DNA of 64,000 nucleotides from Blautia coccoides (lineage in GTDB: Bacteria; Bacillota; Clostridia; Lachnospirales; Lachnospiraceae), in the NCBI RefSeq assembly GCF_034355335.1, contig NZ_CP136422.1, positions 573,001 through 637,000 of the forward strand, given 5' to 3'. Below, piece by piece: positions 53,941 through 63,293 of this stretch. Position 1 is the stretch's first letter, and every line of letters begins with the position of its first letter. Under the pieces are notes generated by a model that made no database searches, was not told the origin of the DNA, and was given only the letters and a program-made list of their open reading frames with translations. Made by a program: the position numbers and the translations under genes.

Positions 53941-55332
53941 ATGCAGCTTACAACAGTAAAAGAAATTTACAGGGACAAGGAGCAGTACCTGGACAAACAG
54001 GTGACTGTAGGCGGATGGGTAAGAAGTGTCCGTGATTCCAAGACATTCGGCTTCATTGTACTCCACGACGGAAGCTTTTTTGAGACACTTCAGGTGGTTT
54101 ACCATGACAGTATGGATAATTTCCAGGATATTAGCAAATTAAATGTAGGCGCAGCCATTGTTGTAAAAGGTACTCTGGTTGCAACACCCCAGGCAAAGCA
54201 GCCTTTTGAGATTCAGGCAGAAGAGATCACTGTGGAAGGGGATTCCGCGGCAGATTACCCGCTGCAGAAAAAACGCCACTCCATGGAATATCTGCGCACC
54301 ATTTCCCACCTTCGCCCCAGGACCAATACCTTCCAGGCAGTGTTCCGTGTGCGTTCCATGATCGCCTTTGCCATTCATCAGTTTTTCCAGGAGAGAGGAT
54401 TTGTCTACGTACACACTCCATTGATCACAGGCAGTGACTGTGAGGGTGCAGGTGAAATGTTCCGTGTTACAACGCTAGATATGGAGAACCTCCCCAGAAC
54501 ACCGGAGGGAAAAGTGGACTACAGCAAGGACTTCTTCAAGAAAGAGACCAGCCTGACCGTGAGCGGACAGCTCAATGGTGAGACCTTTGCCCAGGCATTC
54601 CGCAATATTTATACCTTCGGACCTACTTTCCGTGCAGAAAATTCCAACACCACACGCCATGCCGCTGAATTCTGGATGATCGAACCGGAGATGGCATTTG
54701 CAGACCTGGATGACAATATGGCTCTGGCTGAATCCATGCTGAAATATATTATCCAGTATGTGCTGGAGAATGCACCTGAGGAGATGGCCTTCTTCAATTC
54801 TTTTGTTGATAAGGGGCTTTTGGATCGTCTGAAACATGTGCTGAATTCTGAATTCGGACATGTCACTTATACAGAGGCTGTTGAGATCCTGGAGAAAGTC
54901 AACGACAAGTTTGAGTACAAGGTGTTCTGGGGCTGTGATCTGCAGACAGAACATGAGCGTTACCTGACTGAGCAGGTGTACAAACGCCCTGTATTTGTCA
55001 CAGACTATCCAAAAGAGATCAAAGCCTTCTATATGAAACAAAACGATGACAACAAGACAGTAGCAGCTATGGACTGTCTGGTTCCCGGAATCGGTGAGAT
55101 CATCGGCGGAAGTCAGAGGGAAGATTCCTATGACAAGCTGAAAGCCCGTATGGCAGAGTTGGATCTGAATGAGGAGGACTATGATTTCTATCTGGATCTG
55201 CGCAAGTACGGTTCCACCCGCCATTCAGGGTTCGGTCTGGGATTCGAGCGCTGCGTCATGTACCTGACAGGTATGCAGAACATTCGCGACGTACTTCCGT
55301 TCCCGAGAACTGTAAATAACTGCGAATTATAA
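53941..55332 (+). CDS. asnS: Asparaginyl-tRNA synthetase
   Basis: A 463-residue class IIb synthetase that charges tRNA-Asn. It has the N-terminal OB fold ([20 protein letters not shown]) and class II motifs: motif 1 with [15 protein letters not shown], motif 2 with [21 protein letters not shown] and motif 3 with [13 protein letters not shown]. The length matches the bacterial family. AAAGGAG lies 6 nt before ATG 53941. The 155-nt upstream gap is too short for a T-box and shows none. Confidence 0.96.
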   Translation: MQLTTVKEIYRDKEQYLDKQVTVGGWVRSVRDSKTFGFIVLHDGSFFETLQVVYHDSMDNFQDISKLNVGAAIVVKGTLVATPQAKQPFEIQAEEITVEGDSAADYPLQKKRHSMEYLRTISHLRPRTNTFQAVFRVRSMIAFAIHQFFQERGFVYVHTPLITGSDCEGAGEMFRVTTLDMENLPRTPEGKVDYSKDFFKKETSLTVSGQLNGETFAQAFRNIYTFGPTFRAENSNTTRHAAEFWMIEPEMAFADLDDNMALAESMLKYIIQYVLENAPEEMAFFNSFVDKGLLDRLKHVLNSEFGHVTYTEAVEILEKVNDKFEYKVFWGCDLQTEHERYLTEQVYKRPVFVTDYPKEIKAFYMKQNDDNKTVAAMDCLVPGIGEIIGGSQREDSYDKLKARMAELDLNEEDYDFYLDLRKYGSTRHSGFGLGFERCVMYLTGMQNIRDVLPFPRTVNNCEL

Positions 55333-55395
55333 TTTGTTTTTTATGGTCTGTACAGGAAAGGTACAGACCTGCTGTTTATCATAAAAGGAGAACTT

Positions 55396-56451
55396 ATGAA
55401 ATTTTTTCATGCCGCTGACATACATCTGGGCGCAGAACCTGACAAGGGTTTTCCCTGGAGTAAAGAAAGAGGCCAGGAAATATGGGACAGTTTCCGAAGA
55501 TTGATAAGACAGGCCGGCGAAGAAAAAGCCGGCCTGTTTCTGATTGCAGGGGATTTGTTTCACCGGCAGCCTCTGATGAAAGAATTGAAGGAAGTAAATT
55601 ATCTGTTTTCTACCATACCGGATACAAAAGTTGTGCTCATAGCAGGCAACCATGACTATCTGAAACGGGAATCCTATTATCTGCGGTTTCCCTGGGCAGA
55701 GAATGTGTTCTGCCTGTGGGGAGATCAGGAACCCTGTGTGGAATTCCCGGATTTGGGTACAGCAGTTTACGGTATAAGCTATGACAGAAAAGAAATCACG
55801 GATCCCTTATATCACCACATCAGGCCCCAGAGGCGTCAGCCGTTGGAAATCCTGCTTGCACATGGGGGAGACAGAACACATATACCATTTGACAGATCCG
55901 TACTGGAGCAGGCCGGATTTTCTTATGTTGCCCTGGGACATATCCACAAACCGGAGACCCTGGTAAAAGATAAAATAGCCTATGCCGGGGCACTGGAGCC
56001 TATAGATAAAAATGATCTGGGGCCTCACGGTTATATAAAAGGCGTCTGGGTCAATGGGGCAATCAGGACGGAATTCATTCCGGCAGCCAGCCGCTCTTAT
56101 ATCCTGCTGTCCGTAAAGGTAAAGGAGAGTACCACACAGTTTTCTCTTGAACAGGCCCTTGCCAGGCTCATGGAGGAAAAGGGCGGGAAAAATCTGTACC
56201 GGATCCTTATAAAGGGCGAACACGCAATGGGGATAGAGTTTGATACAGAACGGATCATGAAGCTTGGAAATGTTCGTGAAGTGATCGATCAGAGTCATAC
56301 AGTCTATGACAAGGAGTCTTTGATGCGCCGATACAGGGGCAGTCTCATAGAGACCTATGTAAAGCGGTTTAGCGGTGAAGAACTATCAGCCAGGGAAGAA
56401 AAGGCCTTTGCGTATGGCATAGAGGCTCTGATGGCTTCAAGGGAGGAATAA
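55396..56451 (+). CDS. SbcD/YhaO-like DNA repair phosphoesterase
   Basis: A 351-residue calcineurin-like metallophosphoesterase of the SbcD/Mre11/YhaO type. The metal motifs are complete: FHAADIHLG (D-x-H), AGDLFH (G-D), GNHDYL (G-N-H-D), LAHGG and LGHIHKPET. Partner proteins of this family form a nuclease with an SbcC-like ATPase; here that is the next gene, 7 nt downstream. AAAGGAG precedes the ATG. It should act on DNA ends or hairpins. Confidence 0.92.
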   Translation: MKFFHAADIHLGAEPDKGFPWSKERGQEIWDSFRRLIRQAGEEKAGLFLIAGDLFHRQPLMKELKEVNYLFSTIPDTKVVLIAGNHDYLKRESYYLRFPWAENVFCLWGDQEPCVEFPDLGTAVYGISYDRKEITDPLYHHIRPQRRQPLEILLAHGGDRTHIPFDRSVLEQAGFSYVALGHIHKPETLVKDKIAYAGALEPIDKNDLGPHGYIKGVWVNGAIRTEFIPAASRSYILLSVKVKESTTQFSLEQALARLMEEKGGKNLYRILIKGEHAMGIEFDTERIMKLGNVREVIDQSHTVYDKESLMRRYRGSLIETYVKRFSGEELSAREEKAFAYGIEALMASREE

Positions 56452-56458
56452 GCGCTCT

Positions 56459-58084
56459 ATGGTGATTCGGGAACTAATATTAAAAAATTTTGGGAAATTT
56501 CAGAACCGTTCTGTCCGGCTGGATGAGGGGATCAATATTATATACGGGGAAAATGAAAGCGGAAAGAGCACGCTCCATGCTTTCATTCAGTGCATATTAT
56601 TCGGTCTGAAAAAGATGAGGGGACGGGCATCCAGGACGGATACCTATACCCGATATACCCCTTGGGACAATCCTTCCTGGTATGAGGGTACAATACGCTT
56701 TTCCTGCGGGGAAAAAGATTTCAGGCTGGAGAGAGATTTCAGAAGAGGGGAAGAAGGGACAAAGCTGGTCTGTGAAAGTGACGGGGAGCTATTGTCTGTA
56801 GCGGACGGCGATTTGGAGATGCTGCTGGGGGGAATAAGCGAGGCAGTGTATGAAAATACAGTGTCCATAGGACAGATGAAGAGCCGTACCGGGGATGCCC
56901 TGCTTTTGGAGCTGAGGAATTATCTGAGCAGCTATCAGGAGAGCGGAGACGGAAAGCTGAATGTGGACAAGGCACTTTTGCTTCTGAAGGAAAAAAAGAA
57001 AGAATGGCTGAACCGCATGCAGTTGAGGATACAGCAGCAGGAAGCGGAGGAGAAGAAGATAAAGTTTGAAATTGCCTATCTTGAGCAGGAGACAGAAGAG
57101 CTGGAACAGAAGCTTTTAGAGGAGAAAAAGAGGGAAAAGGAAAGACTGGAAGAACAGAAACAGGAGGAACGGAAACAGGAAGAACGGAAACGGGAAGAAA
57201 CCCAGCGGGAAAAAGTTAGAAGGTCTGCCCGGGACAGAAGAAAAGCCGGGGAAAAGCTGAACTGGCGAAAGGTGATCCCGGCTGTCCTTCTGGTGGATTT
57301 TACTGTATGGGTAATTCTCTTCTGTACAGCCGGATGGAAAACCGCCTGCATATCTGCCGCATGCATACTCACAGCAGCCGTTTTATCCATGGTATACGTA
57401 TACACAAAAACTGTGTCAAAGAGATCAGGGACGGAAGAGGAGACAGAGGATACCGGACGGGCTGACCAGGATCATACTTCCGGCAATATCGGGGAAAAAA
57501 ATGTGATGGGTGCCAGTATCCGTCTGCTCACAGCCCAGATTCAGGAAAAAAGGACCAGGATGTCCAATCTGCAGGAGGAGCTTTCAGAGCTGCAGATGCG
57601 GGGAAGTTCGGAGCATGGAGAGATGGAGGAGATACGCAGTATAGAGCTTGCGGCAGAGACCATAGAGAGCCTGTCTGTATCGGCACAGGAATCTGTGGGA
57701 GAAGCATTAAAGAACCGTATCTCAGAGATTTTCTGTACCATGACAAGGGGAAAATACAAGAAAGTTTCGATAGATGAAGAACTGAAGATCGATCTGTTCA
57801 CAGAAACGCGCCATGTGCCGCTTTTCATGGCAAGCCAGGGAACTATAGAACAGGTATATCTGGCGCTGCGCATTGCGGTGGGAGATATCTTCTGCGGCGA
57901 TGAGCCTATGCCGCTGCTTTTGGATGAGGTCTTTGCCATGTATGATGAAGAGCGCATGACAGAGACTCTTCGGTGGCTGTACAAAGAGAAGGAGCAGATC
58001 ATTATTTTTACCTGTAACAGGAGGGAGGCCGAGGCTCTCAAGAGGGCAGGCATTCCTTATAACATGGTGTATCTGCAGCCGTAA
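56459..58084 (+). CDS. YhaN/SbcC-like ATPase, short form
   Basis: A 541-residue AAA-type ATPase partner of the phosphoesterase. The P-loop YGENESGKST lies at 32-41, a coiled coil at about 170-260 contains repeated Glu/Arg/Lys/Gln segments, two membrane-like helices follow (VIPAVLLVDFTVWVILF and ACISAACILTAAVLSMVYVY), and the C-terminal head has ASQGTIEQVYLALRIAV and Walker B PLLLDEVF. YhaN of Bacillus has about 960 residues, so the second long coiled coil is much reduced here. Hydrophobic helices between the coils are also found in YhaN-type proteins. Both ATP-binding halves are intact. Confidence 0.85.
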   Translation: MVIRELILKNFGKFQNRSVRLDEGINIIYGENESGKSTLHAFIQCILFGLKKMRGRASRTDTYTRYTPWDNPSWYEGTIRFSCGEKDFRLERDFRRGEEGTKLVCESDGELLSVADGDLEMLLGGISEAVYENTVSIGQMKSRTGDALLLELRNYLSSYQESGDGKLNVDKALLLLKEKKKEWLNRMQLRIQQQEAEEKKIKFEIAYLEQETEELEQKLLEEKKREKERLEEQKQEERKQEERKREETQREKVRRSARDRRKAGEKLNWRKVIPAVLLVDFTVWVILFCTAGWKTACISAACILTAAVLSMVYVYTKTVSKRSGTEEETEDTGRADQDHTSGNIGEKNVMGASIRLLTAQIQEKRTRMSNLQEELSELQMRGSSEHGEMEEIRSIELAAETIESLSVSAQESVGEALKNRISEIFCTMTRGKYKKVSIDEELKIDLFTETRHVPLFMASQGTIEQVYLALRIAVGDIFCGDEPMPLLLDEVFAMYDEERMTETLRWLYKEKEQIIIFTCNRREAEALKRAGIPYNMVYLQP

Positions 58085-58147
58085 AGAAGGAAAATATTGC
58101 AAATATAAGTAAAAAATTTACCATATTTTTAAATTGAATGGAACTAA

Positions 58148-58176
58148 TTGACTTATTTTCATGACAATTCTATAAT
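58148..58176 (+). promoter_or_regulatory. Sigma-A promoter of the glycoside hydrolase gene
   Basis: TTGACT (58148-58153) and TATAAT (58171-58176) with exactly 17 nt between them, preceded by A/T-rich sequence. It lies 44 nt before the start codon. The ATPase stop is only 65 nt upstream. Confidence 0.8.
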
Positions 58177-58219
58177 CAAGAAAAGATACCGAAAGCTAAT
58201 GAACGCAAAGGAGAAGTGT

Positions 58220-60223
58220 ATGGAGAAAAAAGGAATTCCCTTTCGGCAGATACATCTTGATTTTCATACGTCCCCGTTGATAGGGGATATCGGGGCAGAG
58301 TTTGACGCAGAGGAATTTGCGGATACCTTAAAAAAGGCCCATGTTAATTCCATCAATCTGTTTACAAAATGCCATCATGGAATGTTTTATTATCCCACTG
58401 CAATAGGCACCATGCATCCGGGGCTTACATTCGACCTATTCGGTGCGCAGATGCAGGCCTGCCGGGAGCATGAGATCCGGGCACTGGCCTACACCTGCGT
58501 GTCATGGAACGAGGACTGGGCTGCCCGGCACCCGGAATGGCTTATGGTGAACGCAGAAGGGATATGGGGGAACAAAAAACCTTTTGACAGTTCTTATTAT
58601 TCCTGGAAATGTATCTGCTATAACAACAAGGATTACCGGGAGATCTTAAAGGCAGAAATGAAAGAAGTATATGACAGGTATCATCCGGACGGATTCTGGA
58701 TCGATATTGTACAGGGCAGGGGATGTGTATGTACCACCTGTTCCGGTGACATGAAGGCACTGGGACTGGACCCTGAGAACGCAACAGATGTACGGCGTTT
58801 TGACAAGATATCAGAGACACGATTTTGTGAGGAGTTTTACCGTTATTTAAAATCCCTGGATGGGGACCTTGAAATATATTTCAACTCGTTTCCCTATGAA
58901 CTGGATGACGGTTCTGATACCCTTTGTTCCTCCATTGAAAAAAGAAAATACTTTGATTTTCTGGATATTGAGTCCCTTCCAAGTGAACAGTGGGGATATA
59001 CGCATTTTCCTGTGGCAGCAAATTATCTGAATAAATATGAGAAAGACATCTGCATGATGAACGGGAAGTTTCACACTGCCTGGGGAGATTTTGGATCTCT
59101 GCGCCATGAAAATGCCCTGGAGTATGAATGCTTCCGGGCGATTGCCAATGGGGCAAGGGTATGTGTGGGTGACCAGATGCACCCCTGCGGAAAGCTGGAT
59201 CTTACGGTGTATGAACGGATTGGCAAAGTTTTTGAACAGATAGAAGGTATGGAGCCGTGGCTGTACGATACAAAAAAAGTCAGAGAGACTGCCGTACTGA
59301 TTCCAACCGGGGCGGGGACAGAGGACCCTTCTTTGGGGGGAATGAGCGAGGAGGGAGTATACCGCGTACTCTCAGAACTGCATATTCCTTTTGATTTTGT
59401 CAATAAAGAGGATTCCCTTGCAGATTACAGGCTTCTGATCTTACCGGACCACGCAGAGCTGGACGGGCAGTATGCCGAAACCATAGAGGCATTTTTAAAA
59501 CAGGGAGGAAAGCTTCTTGTGTCCGGTACATCAGGGTTAAAGGACGGAAGATCCATGATACCCGGCATGCCCTTGAAGCATTTGGGCAGAAGTGAATACG
59601 ATGTGCGGTATTTGAGGATGAGGGACAGCGGGATATTCCCAAAAGTCCCGAAGACGGACCATGTCCTGTATGAAGCCGGGGAGCAGATAATGGGAGAGGG
59701 AACTGTGCTGGCAGAGATCATAAATCCGTATTTTTCCCGTACATATGAGCATTTTTGTTCCCATAGACAGACACCGCCCAAAAGAGAGAGCCAAGGGGAG
59801 CCGGCCATTCTGGAGACAAAAGCAGGCATCTATATGGCATTTCCTGTTTTCCGTATGTATACGGACAGCGGTTATACAGTCTATAGGGATCTGGTAGAGG
59901 GGTGCATCCGGCGACTTCTGGATAGGCCGTTGATCGAGACAGATCTGCCTGCCATTACAGAGCTGAACCTCAGACGCCAGGGGCAGGATTTCATCCTTCA
60001 TATGCTGAATTATGTGGTGACAGGCAAAGCAAAGAAGCTGGATACCGTAGAAGAAAAATATATGGTAAAGGATAAATTTGTCAGGATCAGGACAGGGTAT
60101 AGCCCTGCGGGTGTTGTGAGACTGCCGTCTCGGGAATCGGTAAAATTTCATTACGAGAATGGATATACAGATATGGAGATTGATCATTCCGGCGGGTATG
60201 AGGCATTTCTAATTAAACAATAG
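58220..60223 (+). CDS. Putative glycoside hydrolase (GHL6/alpha-amylase-like)
   Basis: A 667-residue protein without a signal peptide, so cytoplasmic. The N-terminal TIM-barrel-like region begins RQIHLDFHTSP and carries NSINLFTKCHHG, ALAYTCVSWNEDWAARHPEW and PDGFWIDIVQGRGCVCTTC, a pattern of the hypothetical glycosyl hydrolase 6 (PF14871) group; the middle resembles a beta-galactosidase trimerisation fold (AVLIPTGAG, LLILPDHAELDGQYAETI). The end is beta-rich. Candidate acids are the Asp of GFWID and a Glu near FLDIESLPSEQ. ATG 58220 follows AAAGGAG; the longer frame includes the promoter and is rejected. The substrate is unknown; fucose- or galactose-containing glycans are possible. Confidence 0.75.
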   Translation: MEKKGIPFRQIHLDFHTSPLIGDIGAEFDAEEFADTLKKAHVNSINLFTKCHHGMFYYPTAIGTMHPGLTFDLFGAQMQACREHEIRALAYTCVSWNEDWAARHPEWLMVNAEGIWGNKKPFDSSYYSWKCICYNNKDYREILKAEMKEVYDRYHPDGFWIDIVQGRGCVCTTCSGDMKALGLDPENATDVRRFDKISETRFCEEFYRYLKSLDGDLEIYFNSFPYELDDGSDTLCSSIEKRKYFDFLDIESLPSEQWGYTHFPVAANYLNKYEKDICMMNGKFHTAWGDFGSLRHENALEYECFRAIANGARVCVGDQMHPCGKLDLTVYERIGKVFEQIEGMEPWLYDTKKVRETAVLIPTGAGTEDPSLGGMSEEGVYRVLSELHIPFDFVNKEDSLADYRLLILPDHAELDGQYAETIEAFLKQGGKLLVSGTSGLKDGRSMIPGMPLKHLGRSEYDVRYLRMRDSGIFPKVPKTDHVLYEAGEQIMGEGTVLAEIINPYFSRTYEHFCSHRQTPPKRESQGEPAILETKAGIYMAFPVFRMYTDSGYTVYRDLVEGCIRRLLDRPLIETDLPAITELNLRRQGQDFILHMLNYVVTGKAKKLDTVEEKYMVKDKFVRIRTGYSPAGVVRLPSRESVKFHYENGYTDMEIDHSGGYEAFLIKQ

Positions 60224-60227
60224 CAGG

Positions 60228-60313
60228 AAACAGCGTTTTGTGTTGCACAGTGTGGAGTCATCCTTGAGCAGAAGGTGATTTTTACGGGCTTCACCAAACG
60301 CTGTTTTGTTTTT
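60228..60313 (+). terminator. Terminator after the glycoside hydrolase
   Basis: AAACAGCGTTTTG (60228-60240) pairs with CAAACGCTGTTT (60295-60306), followed by TTGTTTTT. The 54-nt loop is long, so termination may be partial and the kinase gene may be reached by read-through. Confidence 0.65.
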
Positions 60314-60340
60314 ATGGATAAATATGGGAGAGGGTTAAGG

Positions 60341-62107
60341 ATGAGAGGGGCGGAACGTTTTTCATACAGGAATTTAAAATTAAATATGAAAATATTACTC
60401 ATATATTTTATGGTGCTGGCAGTATTTATCTTGTTCTCTTTCTGGCTGTATAACGACTACACATTAAATATGTCCAAGAATAAAGCCAGGGAATACTCGG
60501 AGCAGGTGTTGTCTGTGCAGGAGTCTTCCATTGAAAATACAGTTAATGGCCTGAATAATATATCGAGGATCATTATTGCCAACCCGTCAGTACAGAATTT
60601 TCTGAAATCTGTGGATGAGAATTATACCGTGCAGTCTAAGGAAGTCTTTTCACAGATCATGACTTATATGGACATATATCCGGTTGCGAAATCCATAACT
60701 ATTTATGACCGTTATCAAAACAGATACGGAATCAATAACAATAAGAAAAATACCTTTGAAGGCGCAGATATCTTCAGTCAGGAATGGTTCAGTGAAGTTG
60801 AGAAGCTGAAGGGCGGGTTCAAGCTCATAGCCAATATTTATTACTATAACGAATACCCGGGAGAGTCCGTGATATCCCTTGTGAGGATCGTCAATGATAT
60901 AGAGACACAGGAACCAATCGGTGTACTGGTGCTGGACATTCTGGAACGTCAGTTTTTGGGAGGGCAGACAAAGCCCTATGATAATATCCCCTTTCTGATC
61001 CTGGATTCTGATAATAATGTTATCATATCCAATACAGAGCGGACAGAGCTTCCGGGGGAAATTCTTGATTATGACGGAAGCACGGAAATATATTCCGTGT
61101 TAGAGAAGAATAGAGGGGAAGAATGTGTTTTTTCTGGCTCTAATATGGAGAAATACGGATGGAAGATAGTAAATACAGCATCACTGAAAAATGTTGAGGC
61201 AGAGAGCAAGACCGCAAAGTCCACGATCCTCATCATGAGTGTGTTCTGTTCCGTTGTCTTTATAGCCGCTTCCTTTCTGATATCGCGTTCGATCACCCAT
61301 CCGGTTCAGAAACTCATAAAATCCATGAATAAAGTAAAAATGGGCAGTCTGAAAAAGGTGGATCTGGATACCGGGAAAGATGAAATCGGAATCCTGAAGG
61401 ATAATTATAATGAAATGATAGAGGAGATAGATTCTCTGATAAAGCGGGGAATCCAGACAGAGAAGGATAAAAGAACGTATGAGCTTAGTGTCCTGTATGA
61501 GCAGATAAAACCCCATTTTTTGTACAATACACTGGACACGATCGGATATCTTGTACTGGCCGGTGATAAGGAGCGGGCATATACCGCCATTGAAAATCTG
61601 GGGAGCTATTACCACGGCAGCCTGAGCCATGGTTCCACGGTTGTCACAGTGGAGGAGGAGTTAAAGATCGTGACGGATTATCTGGAGCTGCAAAAATTGA
61701 GATACGGGGATATCTTTGATCACAAAGCTGAGATTGAACCGGGGCTTGAAAGGAAAAAGGTGCTGAAATTGATCCTGCAGCCTATTGTGGAGAATTCCCT
61801 TTACCACGGAATACGGCCGGGGGGAGTGAAGGGAAGTATTTACATTAAGGTTTTTAGGGTCCAGGAGGAGCTGCATTTGAGCGTAGAGGACACCGGAGTG
61901 GGGATGGAGCCGGAGAAGGTGGAGGAACTCTATTTTGGTGACAAACAGGAGAAAAGCTTCGGACTGTGCGGAACTATGGAAAGGATCCGTATCTATTATT
62001 CTTATAAGGACTGCTGTGATATAAAGAGCAGCAGGGGATCAGGAACAAAAATAACATTTAAGCTGCCGCTGCAGTTATGCAGGGAAGATCAGGGGGATTT
62101 AAAATGA
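60341..62107 (+). CDS. YesM-type sensor histidine kinase
   Basis: A 588-residue membrane sensor kinase. Helix 1 lies at about 16-36, an extracellular double-Cache-like domain at about 40-290, helix 2 at about 294-316, HAMP at about 316-372, then the histidine kinase domain with His392 in QIKPHFLYNTLD and an ATP-binding N-box (PIVENSLYHG) and GTKITFKLP. This family phosphorylates AraC-type response regulators that control sugar ABC transporters. ATG 60341 follows GGGAGAGG; ATG 60314 is a possible longer start. The stop overlaps the regulator gene. Confidence 0.9.
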   Translation: MRGAERFSYRNLKLNMKILLIYFMVLAVFILFSFWLYNDYTLNMSKNKAREYSEQVLSVQESSIENTVNGLNNISRIIIANPSVQNFLKSVDENYTVQSKEVFSQIMTYMDIYPVAKSITIYDRYQNRYGINNNKKNTFEGADIFSQEWFSEVEKLKGGFKLIANIYYYNEYPGESVISLVRIVNDIETQEPIGVLVLDILERQFLGGQTKPYDNIPFLILDSDNNVIISNTERTELPGEILDYDGSTEIYSVLEKNRGEECVFSGSNMEKYGWKIVNTASLKNVEAESKTAKSTILIMSVFCSVVFIAASFLISRSITHPVQKLIKSMNKVKMGSLKKVDLDTGKDEIGILKDNYNEMIEEIDSLIKRGIQTEKDKRTYELSVLYEQIKPHFLYNTLDTIGYLVLAGDKERAYTAIENLGSYYHGSLSHGSTVVTVEEELKIVTDYLELQKLRYGDIFDHKAEIEPGLERKKVLKLILQPIVENSLYHGIRPGGVKGSIYIKVFRVQEELHLSVEDTGVGMEPEKVEELYFGDKQEKSFGLCGTMERIRIYYSYKDCCDIKSSRGSGTKITFKLPLQLCREDQGDLK

Positions 62108-63180
62108 GTGAGCAAAAGATAAAGGTTATGATCGTGGATGACGAGGAGAATACACGCAGTCTGCTGAGGATATGTCTGGATTGGGCGGCGGTTGGATGTG
62201 AGATTGTTCAGGAGGCGGACAGCGGACAGGAAGCCCTGGACTTATTGGGGGAGAACGAAGTGGATATGCTCATCACAGATATTAAGATGCCTTTTATGGA
62301 TGGCTTGGAGTTGTCCCGCCGTGTGGCTGAGGAGTATCCGGACATTAAGATCATTATGCTGACTGCATATGAGATATTTGAATATGCCAGGGAAGGCATC
62401 CGTATGGGAGTGGCTGATTATATCGTAAAGCCTGTCAGAAGAGATGCTCTAAGGCAGAGCGTGTGTAAAGTAAGGGACAGTATTTTGGAAAAGAGAAATC
62501 TTCTGAAGGCACAGCAGGAGTATCAGGAGAGGGTAGATGAGTGTATGGAGGAAATCTGTAAAGCTGTGAAGGCAGGGAAGGAGGAACAGGCATATGGCTA
62601 TATAAACAGCATGTTTAAATGCTATCAGGGAGATTCTGCACTGGAGATCAATGCAGCGAGAATGGATACGGTAAATTGTATCACCCGGTTAATGCGCCTT
62701 GTCTGTGACTATGGTTTTGATATATCCCAGTTCTTTAAGACCAGCAGTGTGCCCTTTAAATATGTAATACGAATGGAGGAAAAGGAGGAGATGCGGAATT
62801 ACCTTTTGAATTTTACAGGGTATATTATAGCGGGCTGTGGGAGTAGAAGAGAATTACCTGAAAGTCATGTGATCCGGCAGGTGTGCAGGGATTTGGAGGA
62901 TAATTACAGAGACAGTGAAATAACATTGGCGGGAATGGCTAAGAAATATTATGTAAACTCAAGCTTTCTATGCCGTCTCTTTAAGCAGGAGATGGGGGTA
63001 AACTTTTCAAATTATTTAATGCGTATCCGGATCGACAGGGCAATTGAACTTTTGAAGGAAGAACACTACAAGATTTACGAAATCGCGGAGTTGGTGGGCA
63101 TACCGGATGCCAACTATTTTTCTAAGTGCTTTAAGAAGATCACAGGGGTTTCCGTGCGCGATTACCAGGAATCCATATAG
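62104..63180 (+). CDS. AraC-type response regulator
   Basis: A 358-residue response regulator. The receiver domain (about 5-125) has IVDDEEN, the phospho-acceptor Asp59 in MLITDIKMPF, MLTAYE and YIVKPV; a helical linker follows; the C-terminal AraC helix-turn-helix (about 255-355) has LAGMAKKYYVNSSFLCRLFK and IAELVGIPDANYFSKCFKKI. The ATG overlaps the kinase stop by 4 nt and lies after AGGGGGAT. It should activate the downstream ABC transporter genes and perhaps the hydrolase. Confidence 0.93.
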   Translation: MSEQKIKVMIVDDEENTRSLLRICLDWAAVGCEIVQEADSGQEALDLLGENEVDMLITDIKMPFMDGLELSRRVAEEYPDIKIIMLTAYEIFEYAREGIRMGVADYIVKPVRRDALRQSVCKVRDSILEKRNLLKAQQEYQERVDECMEEICKAVKAGKEEQAYGYINSMFKCYQGDSALEINAARMDTVNCITRLMRLVCDYGFDISQFFKTSSVPFKYVIRMEEKEEMRNYLLNFTGYIIAGCGSRRELPESHVIRQVCRDLEDNYRDSEITLAGMAKKYYVNSSFLCRLFKQEMGVNFSNYLMRIRIDRAIELLKEEHYKIYEIAELVGIPDANYFSKCFKKITGVSVRDYQESI

Positions 63181-63293
63181 TAATTATTTTCTTTGTTTCG
63201 GTAAATTTTCTCTCTCTACATTTTGGAGGGCAGATGATAGGATAAGACTATAAAACCCGGCCGGTTAAAAATGAGATGAGAGAGGTACAAAAT

